A program made the translations under genes and the position numbers. Below the pieces are notes generated by a model. The model searched no databases. It was not told the origin of the DNA and saw nothing but the letters and a program-made list of their open reading frames with translations. From Annulohypoxylon bovei var. microspora (lineage: Eukaryota; Ascomycota; Sordariomycetes; Xylariales; Hypoxylaceae), in contig MU405256.1 in NCBI GenBank assembly GCA_022836615.1, positions 206,632 to 270,631 of the forward strand: DNA of 64,000 bases, written 5' to 3'. Position 1 is the first letter of the stretch, and every line of letters starts with the position of its first letter. Below, piece by piece: positions 1 through 10,045 of this stretch.

Positions 1-178
1 GCAGGTTTTTAGCGAGAAGTTCCAAGTGTACTCGGCCAAGAAATTCCCCGGCGTGTGTGAGAGCACCGCTCTAAGTAAGTGCTTCGCTGTGCAGGGAGTT
101 AAGATTCCAATTAGAAAGGATGGCCAGGACGGTAAGGGGAGCAAGGGTAGAGGATCGGATGATGAAGAGGAAACTTAG
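1..178 (+). CDS. velB: Velvet-domain regulator, C-terminal end (VelB-like), 5' truncated by window edge
   Basis: The frame opening at base 2 gives 58 residues and stops at 176-178. It reads as the last part of a velvet domain: the conserved strand around YSAKKFPGVCEST, then a segment ending in QGVKIPIRK, then a short Lys/Gly-rich and acidic tail ending DDEEET. Velvet proteins are fungal DNA-binding regulators with a Rel-like fold that couple light, sporulation and secondary metabolism; VelB partners VeA and VosA. The GVKIPIRK ending fits VelB better than VosA, which as I remember it ends the domain with a more arginine-rich stretch, but the N-terminal two thirds lies outside the window, so the subfamily is an inference. 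The leading GCAG could be an intron acceptor, in which case coding starts at base 5. Confidence 0.75.
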   Translation, partial: QVFSEKFQVYSAKKFPGVCESTALSKCFAVQGVKIPIRKDGQDGKGSKGRGSDDEEET

Positions 179-2105
179 GATTCGTCTCAACCGTCATCCG
201 GATATGGGACGAAGTTGACTCCGTTGGATGATACGCCTGCAGGCTCGGCTACGTTTCCCTTGGAACAGGGGCAACGTATCACATCACGATACACCGTCGA
301 GAGCATGTGCGCTCATATACCCTTGGACGGGTATGTGTCAAAAAGGGGCTTGGATTCCATCTATGGATTAGAGGAGCCCGTTTGATGCCGACGGAAAACG
401 AGATCAGGCGACGACAGGACAAAGTTCGGGGTTGCCCAGCTTAACCTAGCATATGGCTGACTAGGTTCATACGTTACGTTTGCAAACCGAGGGTTTGGTT
501 CTGCAATATACCCGCCATAAACACAGATGAGATGTATGGAAGCGATGAATTTCAAAAGATATGCGCGTCATTGGTTTTTCGGGACACGCAATAACTTTCC
601 GTGCCACTACCTTGATGAATACCTTATTTCCCACATTTTGTGATCAACGAGTCTTTGCCAGAATCACTTATCTAATCGCCGAACTAATTCACTAGTTATT
701 CTAGGAATATTTCTACCAACTTCCCCTTTTTGACCCTTCACATACAAGTATACATAATTCAAGCGAGTTACGAGCACGTGCTCGTGTATAGGTAGGTAGC
801 TTGGAATCCGCCCTAAAACTGATTGCCCGACGATGTGGTAGGTGTGCCATAGAAAGTTTGTGTGCCTGGATAGGTTTACCTTATTGATAGGATGGCAGAT
901 GGATATGCGCGCCGGTTTGCTGTCAAAAACCTTGAAACCAGACCGAGACATCCACTACCAGGAAGAATTCAAATGACCACACAAGTTAGCCTGACCAATA
1001 TTAAATACACCTAGTACCTAGATACCTAGGTATATAAAGATCAATCACGGCTTGGTTGACATACGTAGGTATACTGATAGGTTCGGATTGGGTACTGTAG
1101 GCATTTCGTGGCTTTGGAAGGTTTCGCTTACGATAAGACGGTTCCGTCATGCATTACATTTTCGCTTCTTCACTAGGTAAACAAAGAACTTTATCCAACC
1201 AACGTACCGGATAAGGTCAGCTCGCCAATGCTCAGATCTGATCTGGGGAAGAGGAACCGTATCCTCGGTAGGCTACTAGTAAATCTACTAAACTAGTCAG
1301 CTCCGTTGACAGACAGGATTCTCTGATAAGGCTATCTTGGCCTTATGTTCAGCTCAGCTTCATACATACCGTGCCTACACACATAGCCCGAGATTAGATA
1401 TTAAAAATCAAGACAAGGCCAAGTCTTTTTGACACATAAAAAATAGATTATATCTGTACCTACCGTACCTACCTAGGTAGGTACAAGTACATATTTTGCA
1501 CTAGATCTAACTATTACAGAAACTGCTGTGTAAGAATAGCCTGGGCGAAAGGGCAATGACACCATAGTGCTAGAGCCCGATGTTTTCATTACGTGTTAGT
1601 TACCTCATCCGTCGACCTTAAACGGCCAGACCGGGTTTTGGGTAAGTGGAACCTCACGAACTCTGCCATTCTTGTGGTGCGAGTGATGTAACAAATTTTT
1701 GTATGTCTTTGACGGCGACTTCCATCTAAATTCATATTCGATTAGTCGGGAAATTTCTGATTCGCCCCATGATCTAAAAGCAGGCGCGCTCCGGCTGCGA
1801 CTTCGTAGCTGTGGGTAGTTTAGTCATATGAACGTCCCAGATTTTTGAGGCTTGCACCTGTCGCAGAGTTATTATAAGTTAGGTAGTCGCATAAGTACAT
1901 ATATATTGTCCGGTACAGGCACAGATTGCGCAATTCTTGGACCGTTGGGTATTTATCGAACTTGGGCGCACTTCCTCATCTTCATTTTTGTCTTCTTCTC
2001 CGTCTTAATTGCTTGCCTCTCGTCTACCGCCAAATACTCGATTGCTCGTTGATTCGATAATTGACTTCAGCGACGTTCTCCTTTTCGCATAGACATTTTT
2101 TGAAA
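179..2105. other. Intergenic, 1.9 kb, no supported gene
   Basis: No reading frame here has convincing coding character. The stretch is AT-leaning and contains clusters of the palindromic motif CCTAGGTA and its fragments (about 1010-1035 and 1455-1490), which recur in intergenic DNA across the window. The last few hundred bases, pyrimidine-rich around 1975-2030, probably hold the promoter and 5' leader of the gene at 2106. Confidence 0.6.
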
Positions 2106-2588
2106 ATGACTGGCCATATGACTTCTACCGGCCGAGGCGGCGCTGGCAACATCGCTGATGCTACCAAGTCCCCCAAGATCCAGCCAGCTGACCTCGAGAC
2201 GCCGACTCTCAAGACGTCTGTTGTTACTACTGGCCGAGGAGGCTCGGGCAACATGGCACCAAACAAGGATCCTGTCCAGACGCGGGCGCGCCAGGACGTC
2301 GGGCCGTAAGTTGCCTCTGCTCTCCTTCTGCAACGAGGAATCATGCCTTTAGGAAAAGAAGTATAGGCATGTTTGTGCCAAGATACCCTATCTGACAAAA
2401 TTCATCATAGCATTGAAAGACGACCAAGCCAGGGCGCAACACACGTCGGACGTGGAGGAGCGGCCAACGTCGTCAAGCCAAACAGCGAGGAGGCCGAGAT
2501 CGCGAGAGACGGTTCGGCTATCGAGGACCAGGCACCTCGAACTAACGGGCTGGCGGCTAAGGCCAAGGAATTCTTCAAGAAGGTTTAG
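2106..2588 (+). CDS. DUF3602 / Par32-like GRGGxGN-repeat protein
   Basis: Two exons, 2106-2305 and 2411-2588, give 125 residues. The donor GTAAGT at 2306 and the acceptor ATAG at 2409-2410 join the frames cleanly. The protein has three glycine-rich repeats, GRGGAGN (residues 9-15), GRGGSGN (43-49) and GRGGAAN (80-86), linked by disordered Pro/Thr/Lys-rich sequence, and ends in KAKEFFKKV. These spaced GRGGxGN motifs define the fungal DUF3602 family. Its yeast member Par32 is phosphorylated downstream of TORC1 and restrains the ammonium permeases Mep1/Mep3; whether this protein does the same is inference. The ATG at 2106 is the first in frame; the reading frame is open further upstream but has no earlier ATG. 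Confidence 0.85.
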
Positions 2589-3044
2589 TTCACCTTGAGA
2601 AGAAAGTGGCCAAAAGCGTCGCGTAAATGATTCCTCCGCCGCGATTGTTGCTCATGGAGTTCACACGGACTCGTGATAATTTAAAAAAGGGGGCTCGGAT
2701 AGTTGTGGTTTTCTTGCGTGATTACCGTAGCGGCAAGGGGGTTTTTCAATAACGGTAGTTGAACGTAAATCTGAGTGTGCCCATTAATGATCATCCAGTT
2801 GGAGGTGAATGATTGGTCACTCGAAAACGGTTGTTGATCTGGGAACGCTTTTTGACCTGCAAATGCTTCTTATTTTCATACGATAATCAACAAAGCAACG
2901 GTAATTATAAATCTAGTTTTATTTGCATAATTGTTTTATGTAAAAGTGGCTACTATAGGCTGTTTGCTACCTATGGAGTGGCTATTGTAAACATTGATCT
3001 GGGTAAACACTGATCTGACGCGACTAGATTATCAACCTGAATAA

Positions 3045-3088
3045 CTACCTACCTACCTACCTACCTACCTACCTACTTACCTACCTAC
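3045..3088. repeat. (CTAC)n microsatellite
   Basis: About eleven near-perfect copies of CTAC, with one CTTA interruption near 3075, lie inside the inverted-repeat element. The same tetramer is a building block of the CCTACCTAGGTAGG motifs elsewhere in the window. Confidence 0.9.
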
Positions 3089-3354
3089 TCACCTGGTATA
3101 TTGACTTAGATTAGAATAGCTTCATTAGGTAGATTTGACTGGAGCTGACTTACTCGAACTGGTTTTATTTGATTGGCCTAGTTAGTAGAAATGGCTTGAT
3201 TAGCTTGACTTAGTTGATGGCGATACTTACTTGACGCGATTAGGTTGTTGACTTTCGAATAGATAGATCTAACACAAGAGTAGATTAAGTTGATTTGACC
3301 AGAGATTGGATTAGACTGACCTGATCTGATTTGACTGGGTTAGATTCGATGTAT

Positions 3355-3402
3355 GTGGTTGAGAAGGTGGTTGAGAAGGTGGTTGAGAAGGTGGTTGAGA
3401 AG
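3355..3402. repeat. 12-bp tandem repeat, four copies
   Basis: Four exact head-to-tail copies of GTGGTTGAGAAG, followed by a decayed partial copy, lie inside the inverted-repeat element. They are non-coding. Confidence 0.9.
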
Positions 3403-3750
3403 GGTGAGAAGGGATTGTTTACTTTGAAAAAAAAAATCTAAGTTAAAAGGTTAATGCGGTATGCATTACTAATCAAAGCCAAGCCGTTGAAATGGTTGAA
3501 AAGGGTTATATCTAAGCAATGGTTCTTGAAATACGAATGGTTTTTGAAATAAGAATGATTATTTGAAGTTTAAAAGGTTATTGATAGAAAATAATCGTTT
3601 TGATTGGCTAATAATCGTTTTCGAAAAACAACAATCGTTTCTTTTTTAAAAATAACCGTTGTTAGAAAAAAACAACCATTATCTTCGAAAAATAACCGTT
3701 ATTTCGCGGTAAATAACCGTTGTTAAAACACCCCCATTGCCGCTACGGTA

Positions 3751-5153
3751 GTTTCATGGGGCATTGGTCCGATATACCGCACGTATCGGCATTGGCGAGC
3801 ATGGAGTTACGGTTTACGTTACGGTCATAATATAAAGGAGAGAAGGGGCTACATACACGCCAAAATCAAAAGCGGAATTCGGTTAAGATATTGAGTGCCG
3901 TCTGTTTGGCAGTACTAGGACCGTGGCGATACTACAAACTGTTGTAAACGAGGCTAGAGAGTGCGAAACTCTTCATACCCAAGACTATAGTCACGGATAG
4001 ATACTACCCAGGTATGCGGTGGTATATGGTTCGATTTGTGAAGGGGTGTAAAAAAGTGCGACCTGGCTCCTCATTGGTATACTCGGTGATGAGTATATCT
4101 GTTAGAAATATACCATCATGGATGTCACCAGTCATGATAGAGGGCCTAAGTAAAAAAATTAAAAAAAAACATATCTACCAATAACTACTAATACTTATTC
4201 ATACCTACCTGCCCTTCATACCATAATACACGATGATCATACGATTCGTGATATATTCGTTATAAGCCCCCCTACCGTGTAATCTGTATCTAACATCTCG
4301 CTGAGTCCGATCTAATGAACTTCTCGATAGCGACGTTGTGTGACACTTCATTCCCATATCCGTCGATTTGAACTGTTAGTTACACGTGGTCCAATAAATT
4401 CCTGATCTGTTAAAGAGTCGTGGCATGTCTGCAGCTTTGAAAAGCAAGGGAGGTGAAAGTTTGATCTTATATCAATTACCCCTGATGAAGTGTATGCAGG
4501 CATGTCGCCCTGGCGCTATTCAGCTCGTCTCTACTGGTCCGGACTCGCCTATTACTTCTATTCCTAACTTCATGTTAGATTTTGTGTCGATGTCATTTTC
4601 GGATTTTGCCTACCAGGTATTATGCTGATTTAGGTCTTTCCGTTCCCTGTTTTTTAACCTATGCGGAAGTGTCTCTACAGCTTTCCCGACAATTGGCAGA
4701 CGACAATGACGGCGATTATGATGATCGTACCACACAAGTAGTCTCTCGTTCGAGTATCTGTACGGATTTTGTAAGTTATAATTGGAAATCTCAAAGCATA
4801 TCTCCATTAGATTTATATAAGCACCTGTCTATAAACAAGCTACGAGTAAGAGGTGGTTAAAATGCGAATCAAAACTCCGAGGTGAACCCCGGCTCCGACT
4901 GCGGAACACTCGTGACTCATGTAAGCCGCGATGCCGTCACCGATAAGTTCGGAGACGACCCACCTCGAAACGCAATTTATTTTGTTTCTCGCCCGATCGC
5001 TCGCCCCGGACCTGCACGCACTATACCCACCTAGTTTTTCTAGGTTGTGCCCCCCGCCCTTCCCCTCACTTGCATGTGTGCATAATCTGAGTGCATACCG
5101 AATCGAAGTAAGGGGAAATCAAGCAAGAGGAACACAACACCTGAGGCAGCAAG
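3751..5153. other. Intergenic, 1.4 kb, no supported gene
   Basis: Two overlapping + frames (4425-4628 and 4582-4860) have no recognisable motif, no splice continuity and AT-rich codon use unlike the GC-rich gene that follows, so I do not call them. From about 4930 the sequence becomes C-rich, the likely promoter and leader of the acetyltransferase gene at 5154. Confidence 0.5.
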
Positions 5154-6188
5154 ATGTCCGCCGGCGTAGCGGTCTACACCTCGCCCCCGCTGGTCGTCGA
5201 GCAGCTGCTGCAGCTGTACCACCTCCCGCACGCGCTGCCGCTGCTGCGCCGCCTGCGGTTCGCGCGCTTCCCCGGCGGCATCACCGAGCACGCCCGCGTC
5301 CTGTTCGCCACGGTCTCGAGCCAGGACCTCATCCACGCGACCCCCGGCGAGGAGCCCTTCGCCGCCGCGTACCTGGACTTCTCGCGCGGCCCCGAGACCG
5401 AGATCTGGCTGTACGCGTCGCTGGAGCGCCGGCCCCAGGCGCTGGCCGCCTCCGCCTCCGCCTCCGCCTCCGCCTCTTCTGCTGATGGTAGGACGGGAGG
5501 GTGGGACGAGGCGGCGGCCGAGTGCGCGCGCCGCGTCCTCGAGGAGGTCAAGCGCCAGCGCGACACGTACTGGCCCTCGCGCGCGGGAGTGTCCTACGTG
5601 TTCGCCGGCGCGCTGAGCGAGACGCTGCGGCTGGCGCTGCTGAACCAGGGCGTCGTGTTCGAGTCCGTCGACATCTTCGACAAGTGGGTATTCCGCCTCG
5701 ACCGCCTGCCCGAGGTGCCGAGCCCGCTCGGGGAGGGCATGCGCTGGGAGAGCGTGAGGAAGGCCGATATACCGCTTATGCTGTCGAGGAACAAGATTCA
5801 TAGGACCGAGTATGTTATGTTATCTACGCTCCAACTCCAACTCCAACTCCAACTCCTTGTGCTTTTCTTTCATTTCCCTTTCTAATACGTAAGTACATGT
5901 AGACGGACTGTTACGCTACTGCCTAGTATGGCCGTCTATCGCGACGACGGAACGCCCGTTGCGTGGGTTTTTCTGGGCCCCGATTCCTCGCTGAGCAGCC
6001 TTCACTGCGAGGAGGAATGGCGCGGGAGAGGGTTTGCGAAGGCGGTGGCAGTTAAGATTTTCCGCGACCGCTTGAAGGATTATGACGACGATGGGCACTG
6101 CTGGGCGGACGTGGCGCCGGACAACCCCAAAAGCCAGAGGGTCTGCAAGAGTCTAGGCGGAAAAGTGGCTTGGACGGTATCGTGGTAA
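5154..6188 (+). CDS. GNAT-family acetyltransferase, FR47-like
   Basis: Two exons, 5154-5809 and 5903-6188, give 313 residues. The donor GTATGT at 5810 and the acceptor GTAG at 5901-5902 keep the frame (HRTE joins RTVTLL). The C-terminal half carries the acetyl-CoA-binding signature of the GNAT fold: DGTPVAWVFLGPD, then LHCEEEWRGRGFAKAVAV (the R/Q-x-x-G-x-G/A loop), then WADVAPDNPKSQRVCKSLGG. This matches FR47/glycine N-acyltransferase-like domains; the acceptor substrate is unknown. The N-terminal half is probably the degenerate GNAT lobe typical of these proteins and holds an (Ala-Ser)n insertion near residue 100. Exon 1 is very GC-rich, with C/G at most third positions, unlike the neighbours; the second exon is more ordinary. 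The intron contains a CTCCAA hexamer repeat. Confidence 0.85.
5448..5475 (+). repeat. Coding (GCCTCC)n hexamer repeat, encodes (Ala-Ser)n
   Basis: Nearly five GCCTCC units in frame within the acetyltransferase gene expand an Ala-Ser linker between its two lobes. A unit change would keep the frame, so length variation between strains is likely. Confidence 0.9.
5829..5856 (+). repeat. (CTCCAA)n repeat inside an intron
   Basis: Four full copies of CTCCAA plus CTCC lie inside the single intron of the acetyltransferase gene, between donor 5810 and acceptor 5902, in the pyrimidine-rich part of the intron. Confidence 0.9.
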
Positions 6189-6354
6189 GTGTAACCATCC
6201 ATATACATCATTGTTTCATTCCCTTTTATCTACCTAAGTATCGAGTAACTAACTATAATTAGGAGCAAAATAGATCTAGACAAGACTTTTCCGACCCGAT
6301 AGATAGCTCGCTGATGAGTCTAGATAGAAGTACACTAGACTTTAAAATGCCCCT

Positions 6355-7581
6355 TTAGCTACTGGTTAATCGCTTGATTTCTTCCAGATAGAATTTCAGA
6401 TCATCCGGATTCACAAATGGCGTGATGCCGTGGCCTAAGTTGGCGATCCACCCCTTCTTGCCTCCTCCAAAGCCTTTGACCATCTCCTCTACCGTCTCAG
6501 ATATGGATTCACGTGTGCCGTACAACACCCCGGGATCCGCATTTCCTTGAAGTACGATGCGTCTATTCCCTCGAATCTTGACGGCTTCGGCGGCTTCGAT
6601 TTGCCAATCTAATCCTACAACATCGTAGCCTAGATTGCAAACCGAGTCTAGAGCGTAGTTGGCCCCTTTTGGGAAGACGATCATAGGCACGGGTTCCAAG
6701 CCCAGCTCTGTCAACCTCTTTGGTAGATACTTCGAGATATAAGCCAGGTAAGGTTCGCTGAACTTCTTGAAGGTCGAGGGCGATAACTCGCCTGCCCACG
6801 AATCGAAAACTTGGATCATCTGAGCTCCTGCTTGGACTTGTAGCGCCAGATGCTCGACGCAGACCTCTGATATCTTTTGAAGCATGGCTTTGGCCTCTTC
6901 GGGATACCGGTATATCCACTTTTTGCTCTCGATGAAGAGCTTCGTCCCTCCACCCTCGACCATGTAGCAGAAGAGAGTCCAGGGAGCGCCGCAGAAGCCA
7001 ATTAACGGTACGCGGCCCTTTAGCTTCTTCCTCGTCAATGTCACGGCCTTGTAAACGTAACCCAGCTCAGCCGCAACATCTACATCCTTGCTGAGAACCT
7101 TGGCGTATTGTCCGTCATCGGGCGACTTCAAGGGGTCCGGAAAATGCGGCCCCTTCTTCTCTACCATCTCGACGACCATCCCCAAAGCCTGGGGTATCAC
7201 GAGGATGTCGGAGAAGATGATAGAGGCATCTAGCAAGCCGGCAAAGCGCTCAATGGGCTGCAAAGTCAAGGTCGAGGCGATTTCGGGATTGCGGCAGACC
7301 TCGAAGAAGTCCCGGTTTCCCTTTGCCTCATGGTATTCCGGTAGGTACCGACCGGCTAATGGTGAAATTAATGGTCAACTCTTTCGCTGAGTTAGATCGA
7401 CTATATATACCTTGACGCATGATCCATACTGGAGCGCGCTCTACATCTTCACCTATATCATGCCACAAACACTCAAGTTAGTCTATAGCCTCAAAATATC
7501 CATGATGATAATAGAATGACACACACCTCGTGCCGCCCTTAAGACTAAATCATTGGTCAATGGTTCAAAATTGTGAGCCAT
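6355..7581 (-). CDS. hem12: Uroporphyrinogen decarboxylase (UROD / Hem12)
   Basis: Three exons on the minus strand, 7581-7527, 7452-7411 and 7355-6355, give 365 residues, the usual size for this enzyme. Introns of 74 and 55 bp have good donors and acceptors and rebuild the family's N-terminus: MAHNFEPLTNDLVLRAARGE, then APVWIMRQAGRYLPEYHEAKG. Further signatures are the GFCGAPWTLFCYMVEGGG loop, QVFDSWAGELSP, GLDWQIEAAEA and the C-terminal NLGHGITPFVNPDD. The enzyme removes four acetate carboxyl groups from uroporphyrinogen III to give coproporphyrinogen III, the fifth step of cytosolic heme synthesis; it is a homodimer needing no cofactor. Key residues (the Arg in MRQAGR, the Asp in the FSD segment) are present, so it should be active. 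It is divergent from the gene at 8006 across 424 bp with clustered CCAAT boxes. Confidence 0.97.
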
Positions 7582-7753
7582 GTTAGTTGATATGTGTGAC
7601 TAAGAATTTAGTTGAAGGTGAGAGGTGAGAGGTGGGATGTAGAAGAAGCTGTCAAGTATGTAGCTACCCTATTGCTAGGGGTAGCTCTAGTGGTGGGATG
7701 AACCAGAGCAGCGGGGTTCACGGAATACGGAAAGTGCGCATGTGGGGACAATA

Positions 7754-7770
7754 ATTGGAATTGGACCAAT
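7754..7770. promoter_or_regulatory. Cluster of CCAAT boxes in the hem12 divergent promoter
   Basis: Within 17 bases there are two reverse CCAAT pentamers (ATTGG at 7754-7758 and 7760-7764) and one forward CCAAT (7766-7770), about 175-185 bp upstream of the hem12 ATG and about 240 bp upstream of the gene at 8006. CCAAT is the site of the HapB/C/E complex, which with HapX controls heme and iron genes in filamentous fungi. Binding here is inferred from the motif and the neighbouring gene only. Confidence 0.45.
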
Positions 7771-8005
7771 AGAATTGCCTCAATTAATTTTACGCGAAGT
7801 TCAACTTTCTACGCCAATTTTCAATTTCACTTATCGGAGGCTTCAAAAATTTAACCTCCATCTCTACCTGGGTACTGGATTGGGTGCCTACAGATGTGCC
7901 TAAGGCTTGGAATGGTCTAATTAGGACCGTCAAATTACTTATGATCGAGAGGAGGATTTGTACTCCCTATAATCCTCCTCTTTCCTCCTCTTCCCTCCTT
8001 TATCC

Positions 8006-10045
8006 ATGACTCCCGCCCTGGCCTCGCAATGCCGCCGTGCCACCCAACGTCACCTCTGCTCCCATATCAATGCTACATGGCTCCCAGAGGCCCTCACTGC
8101 GATATTTGAGCGCTACTACGTTATCTCAAGGATATATGCTCGATATGGCTCCTCTGTTCCGGGTCCGATGGAGAATAGGAGGCGCATGGGGAAAAGACAG
8201 ATGGGAGAGCTTAGCTTTGGGCAGTCTCACTCGGCCTCGCCATTATGGGCACTCGAAAATCTAGCCGATCTTACACAATGGAAATGGGAGTCACCGTTAC
8301 CATCGGATGCATTACATCGACGAGGCCGAGATGAGGGAGGAAGTTTGGTGCCAGCCATGTGGAACTGGGTTGCTGGACATACTGGTTCGGCTCCTGATAT
8401 AGCCTTGGACGACGCAGGGGATCACTTGACACATACGCCAGATCTTGCAGAACAACCTCTGCCAAAAATAGTTTGGGATGCCCAAACTAGTCCATTAGTA
8501 GTCATCGAAACCGGGCTCGACCTTTTATTTCGCGATTTATCATATTCTACGACAAGGACAACGCCCAATTTCACGGAATTCTGCCATATTTGGAGAGAAT
8601 CCTTGGCTAATGGTCTTTTCTCCGGCGAGACTGTCTGCTCCGTAATAGATGGCATCCAGGATGGGCTCGCCATACTGCAGTCGGACACCGTGAAGTCTTT
8701 AGAACGGAAAATAGGCGATCAAATTATTCTGCGCCTACTTACTACAACATCCGTGGGGTTATCTAGTAGCGGTACGCACAGACCTGACTATTTCGACTGC
8801 TCCGTTTGGAATGATATCATGCAAAGAATTTCGAAGCTACAGATGAACACTCTTCGCGCCTTCACAGGGTCTATGGCCAATATACCGGACCATCACTTAG
8901 GTGACATGTCTACATCTATACTGGCAAATTTGAATGCCTATTTGCTAGCTTCGGGACGTGAGAGGAAGCGTTCATCGTTGATCCGCCAAGCTAATAAGAT
9001 GGCCAACCCTTTGAGTCGACTTAACCTAGCCAATCATTCCCAAATACTAGAAAGTAGTACCCGGCTTGTGTTGGATTATATGGCGTCGGAGGGCCTCGAT
9101 CACTCTCAAATACGTTATGGCTGGCTGCAACTTTTAGCTAGGCTACCACGCGTAGATTTCAGCTACTTGGCAGAAGTGTGTTGCACTCTTGAAACCGGAA
9201 AAGATATCGAACCTCTTTCGAACAGAGAGATTTGCGAGATGTATCAAGCTAGACATCGATCTTCAATTATTGATGCACCAACGGTGAGCAATATGCTCGC
9301 AGAAGATATACAAGGCTATGACGACTCGCGGTTCTACGGTTTATTCAACCTAGCCTTGTGGCGAACCGGGCAATTCCACCATGTTAGAGGCCTTTGTAAG
9401 TTCCTCGAGAAACTCGGCCGAGAACAAGATATCATGCGTCTCGCGAGAGGATTCCAGAATCTTGTGAAGAACGAAGCGAGTTCCCTGGCAAAAATCTGTA
9501 TCGGAGGACGCCAGCCTCTACTGGCTCTGGAAATTATTGGTCTCTACGAGAAGAGTAGAACCGTCTCTAAGAACTTCTGGAATTCTAAATTTTCAACCGA
9601 GGCCTTGAAACTCATGACAGAATGTCCGTCCCTAAGACAAATTGGTGTTCTATCAGCGTTGGGGTTAAAGTATCTGCGAAGCAAAAGACGAAGGCGCTAC
9701 GAGCTTCTTACAAAGCGTCAAATTCTAAAGGCAACTAAAGCAGCAAGAGCATTTGCCGTTTCGCCGATCATCTCTCGGAGGATTTCCCTGACCCTAATTA
9801 CACGTTGCATTAATTATCTTCAGAGAAGTCCGAGTGCTGTAATACCAACATCAGTCTTGCGAGCTCTATTCCACATTGTCACGAGGGATCTCGCGGATGG
9901 CGGGCTAGGTAGAATTACCCGTATACGATGGGTTTTGGCTTTGCTAGACAAACAAGTCGGCCGCGATAGGATGATACGGATAGGGCTGGGTCTCAAGAAG
10001 TGGAGAGAACTTAATTCCCGGCGTCGCCGTCGCAAAATCAGATGA
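8006..10045 (+). CDS. Uncharacterised 679-aa protein, helical, basic C-terminus
   Basis: One uninterrupted frame of 679 residues; the ATG follows a pyrimidine-rich leader (TCCTCC tracts at 7965-8000). I do not recognise a named domain. The N-terminus is basic and poor in acidic residues, with several Arg in the first 75 positions (…PMENRRRMGKRQMG), which could be a mitochondrial presequence. Residues from about 280 to 640 are rich in Leu/Ala helices of roughly 30-40 residues (for example FYGLFNLALWRTGQFHHVRGLCKFLEKLG), reminiscent of helical-repeat proteins such as PPR/TPR, but no repeat consensus is clear. The C-terminus ends in an Arg-rich tail (SRRRRRKIR), suggesting RNA or ribosome contact. 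A conserved fungal, possibly mitochondrial, protein is my best reading; function unknown. Confidence 0.8.
   Translation: MTPALASQCRRATQRHLCSHINATWLPEALTAIFERYYVISRIYARYGSSVPGPMENRRRMGKRQMGELSFGQSHSASPLWALENLADLTQWKWESPLPSDALHRRGRDEGGSLVPAMWNWVAGHTGSAPDIALDDAGDHLTHTPDLAEQPLPKIVWDAQTSPLVVIETGLDLLFRDLSYSTTRTTPNFTEFCHIWRESLANGLFSGETVCSVIDGIQDGLAILQSDTVKSLERKIGDQIILRLLTTTSVGLSSSGTHRPDYFDCSVWNDIMQRISKLQMNTLRAFTGSMANIPDHHLGDMSTSILANLNAYLLASGRERKRSSLIRQANKMANPLSRLNLANHSQILESSTRLVLDYMASEGLDHSQIRYGWLQLLARLPRVDFSYLAEVCCTLETGKDIEPLSNREICEMYQARHRSSIIDAPTVSNMLAEDIQGYDDSRFYGLFNLALWRTGQFHHVRGLCKFLEKLGREQDIMRLARGFQNLVKNEASSLAKICIGGRQPLLALEIIGLYEKSRTVSKNFWNSKFSTEALKLMTECPSLRQIGVLSALGLKYLRSKRRRRYELLTKRQILKATKAARAFAVSPIISRRISLTLITRCINYLQRSPSAVIPTSVLRALFHIVTRDLADGGLGRITRIRWVLALLDKQVGRDRMIRIGLGLKKWRELNSRRRRRKIR

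Larger units (their letters stand above)
2723..3750. mobile_element. MITE-like DNA transposon, about 1.03 kb, 34-bp terminal inverted repeats, TA ends
   Basis: The left end (2723-2756) and the reverse complement of the right end (3717-3750) match over about 34 bases. The first 14 are identical (TACCGTAGCGGCAA), followed by a G5 run and a T-rich segment ending AACGG, with one indel and a few substitutions. Both ends start with TA, so a TA target-site duplication (Tc1/mariner-like) is possible. There is no transposase frame. Just inside the right end, degenerate copies of AATAACCGTT recur between about 3590 and 3720, with an inverted copy near 2748 at the left end, like subterminal transposase-binding repeats. 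The interior carries two tandem repeats (listed separately) and low-complexity TTGACT/GATT-rich DNA. The superfamily is not certain. Confidence 0.75.

Noticed and set aside
664..951. 95-codon minus frame near the velvet gene
   Set aside because: Isolated, without motif or conserved composition; expected by chance in this length of sequence.
4425..4860. Two overlapping + frames of 67 and 92 codons upstream of the acetyltransferase
   Set aside because: No motif, no splice continuity between them, ordinary for AT-rich intergenic DNA.
5040..5801. Antisense 253-codon frame over the acetyltransferase
   Set aside because: Explained by the GC-rich third positions of the + strand gene; its translation is Arg/Gly/Ala-rich without motifs.
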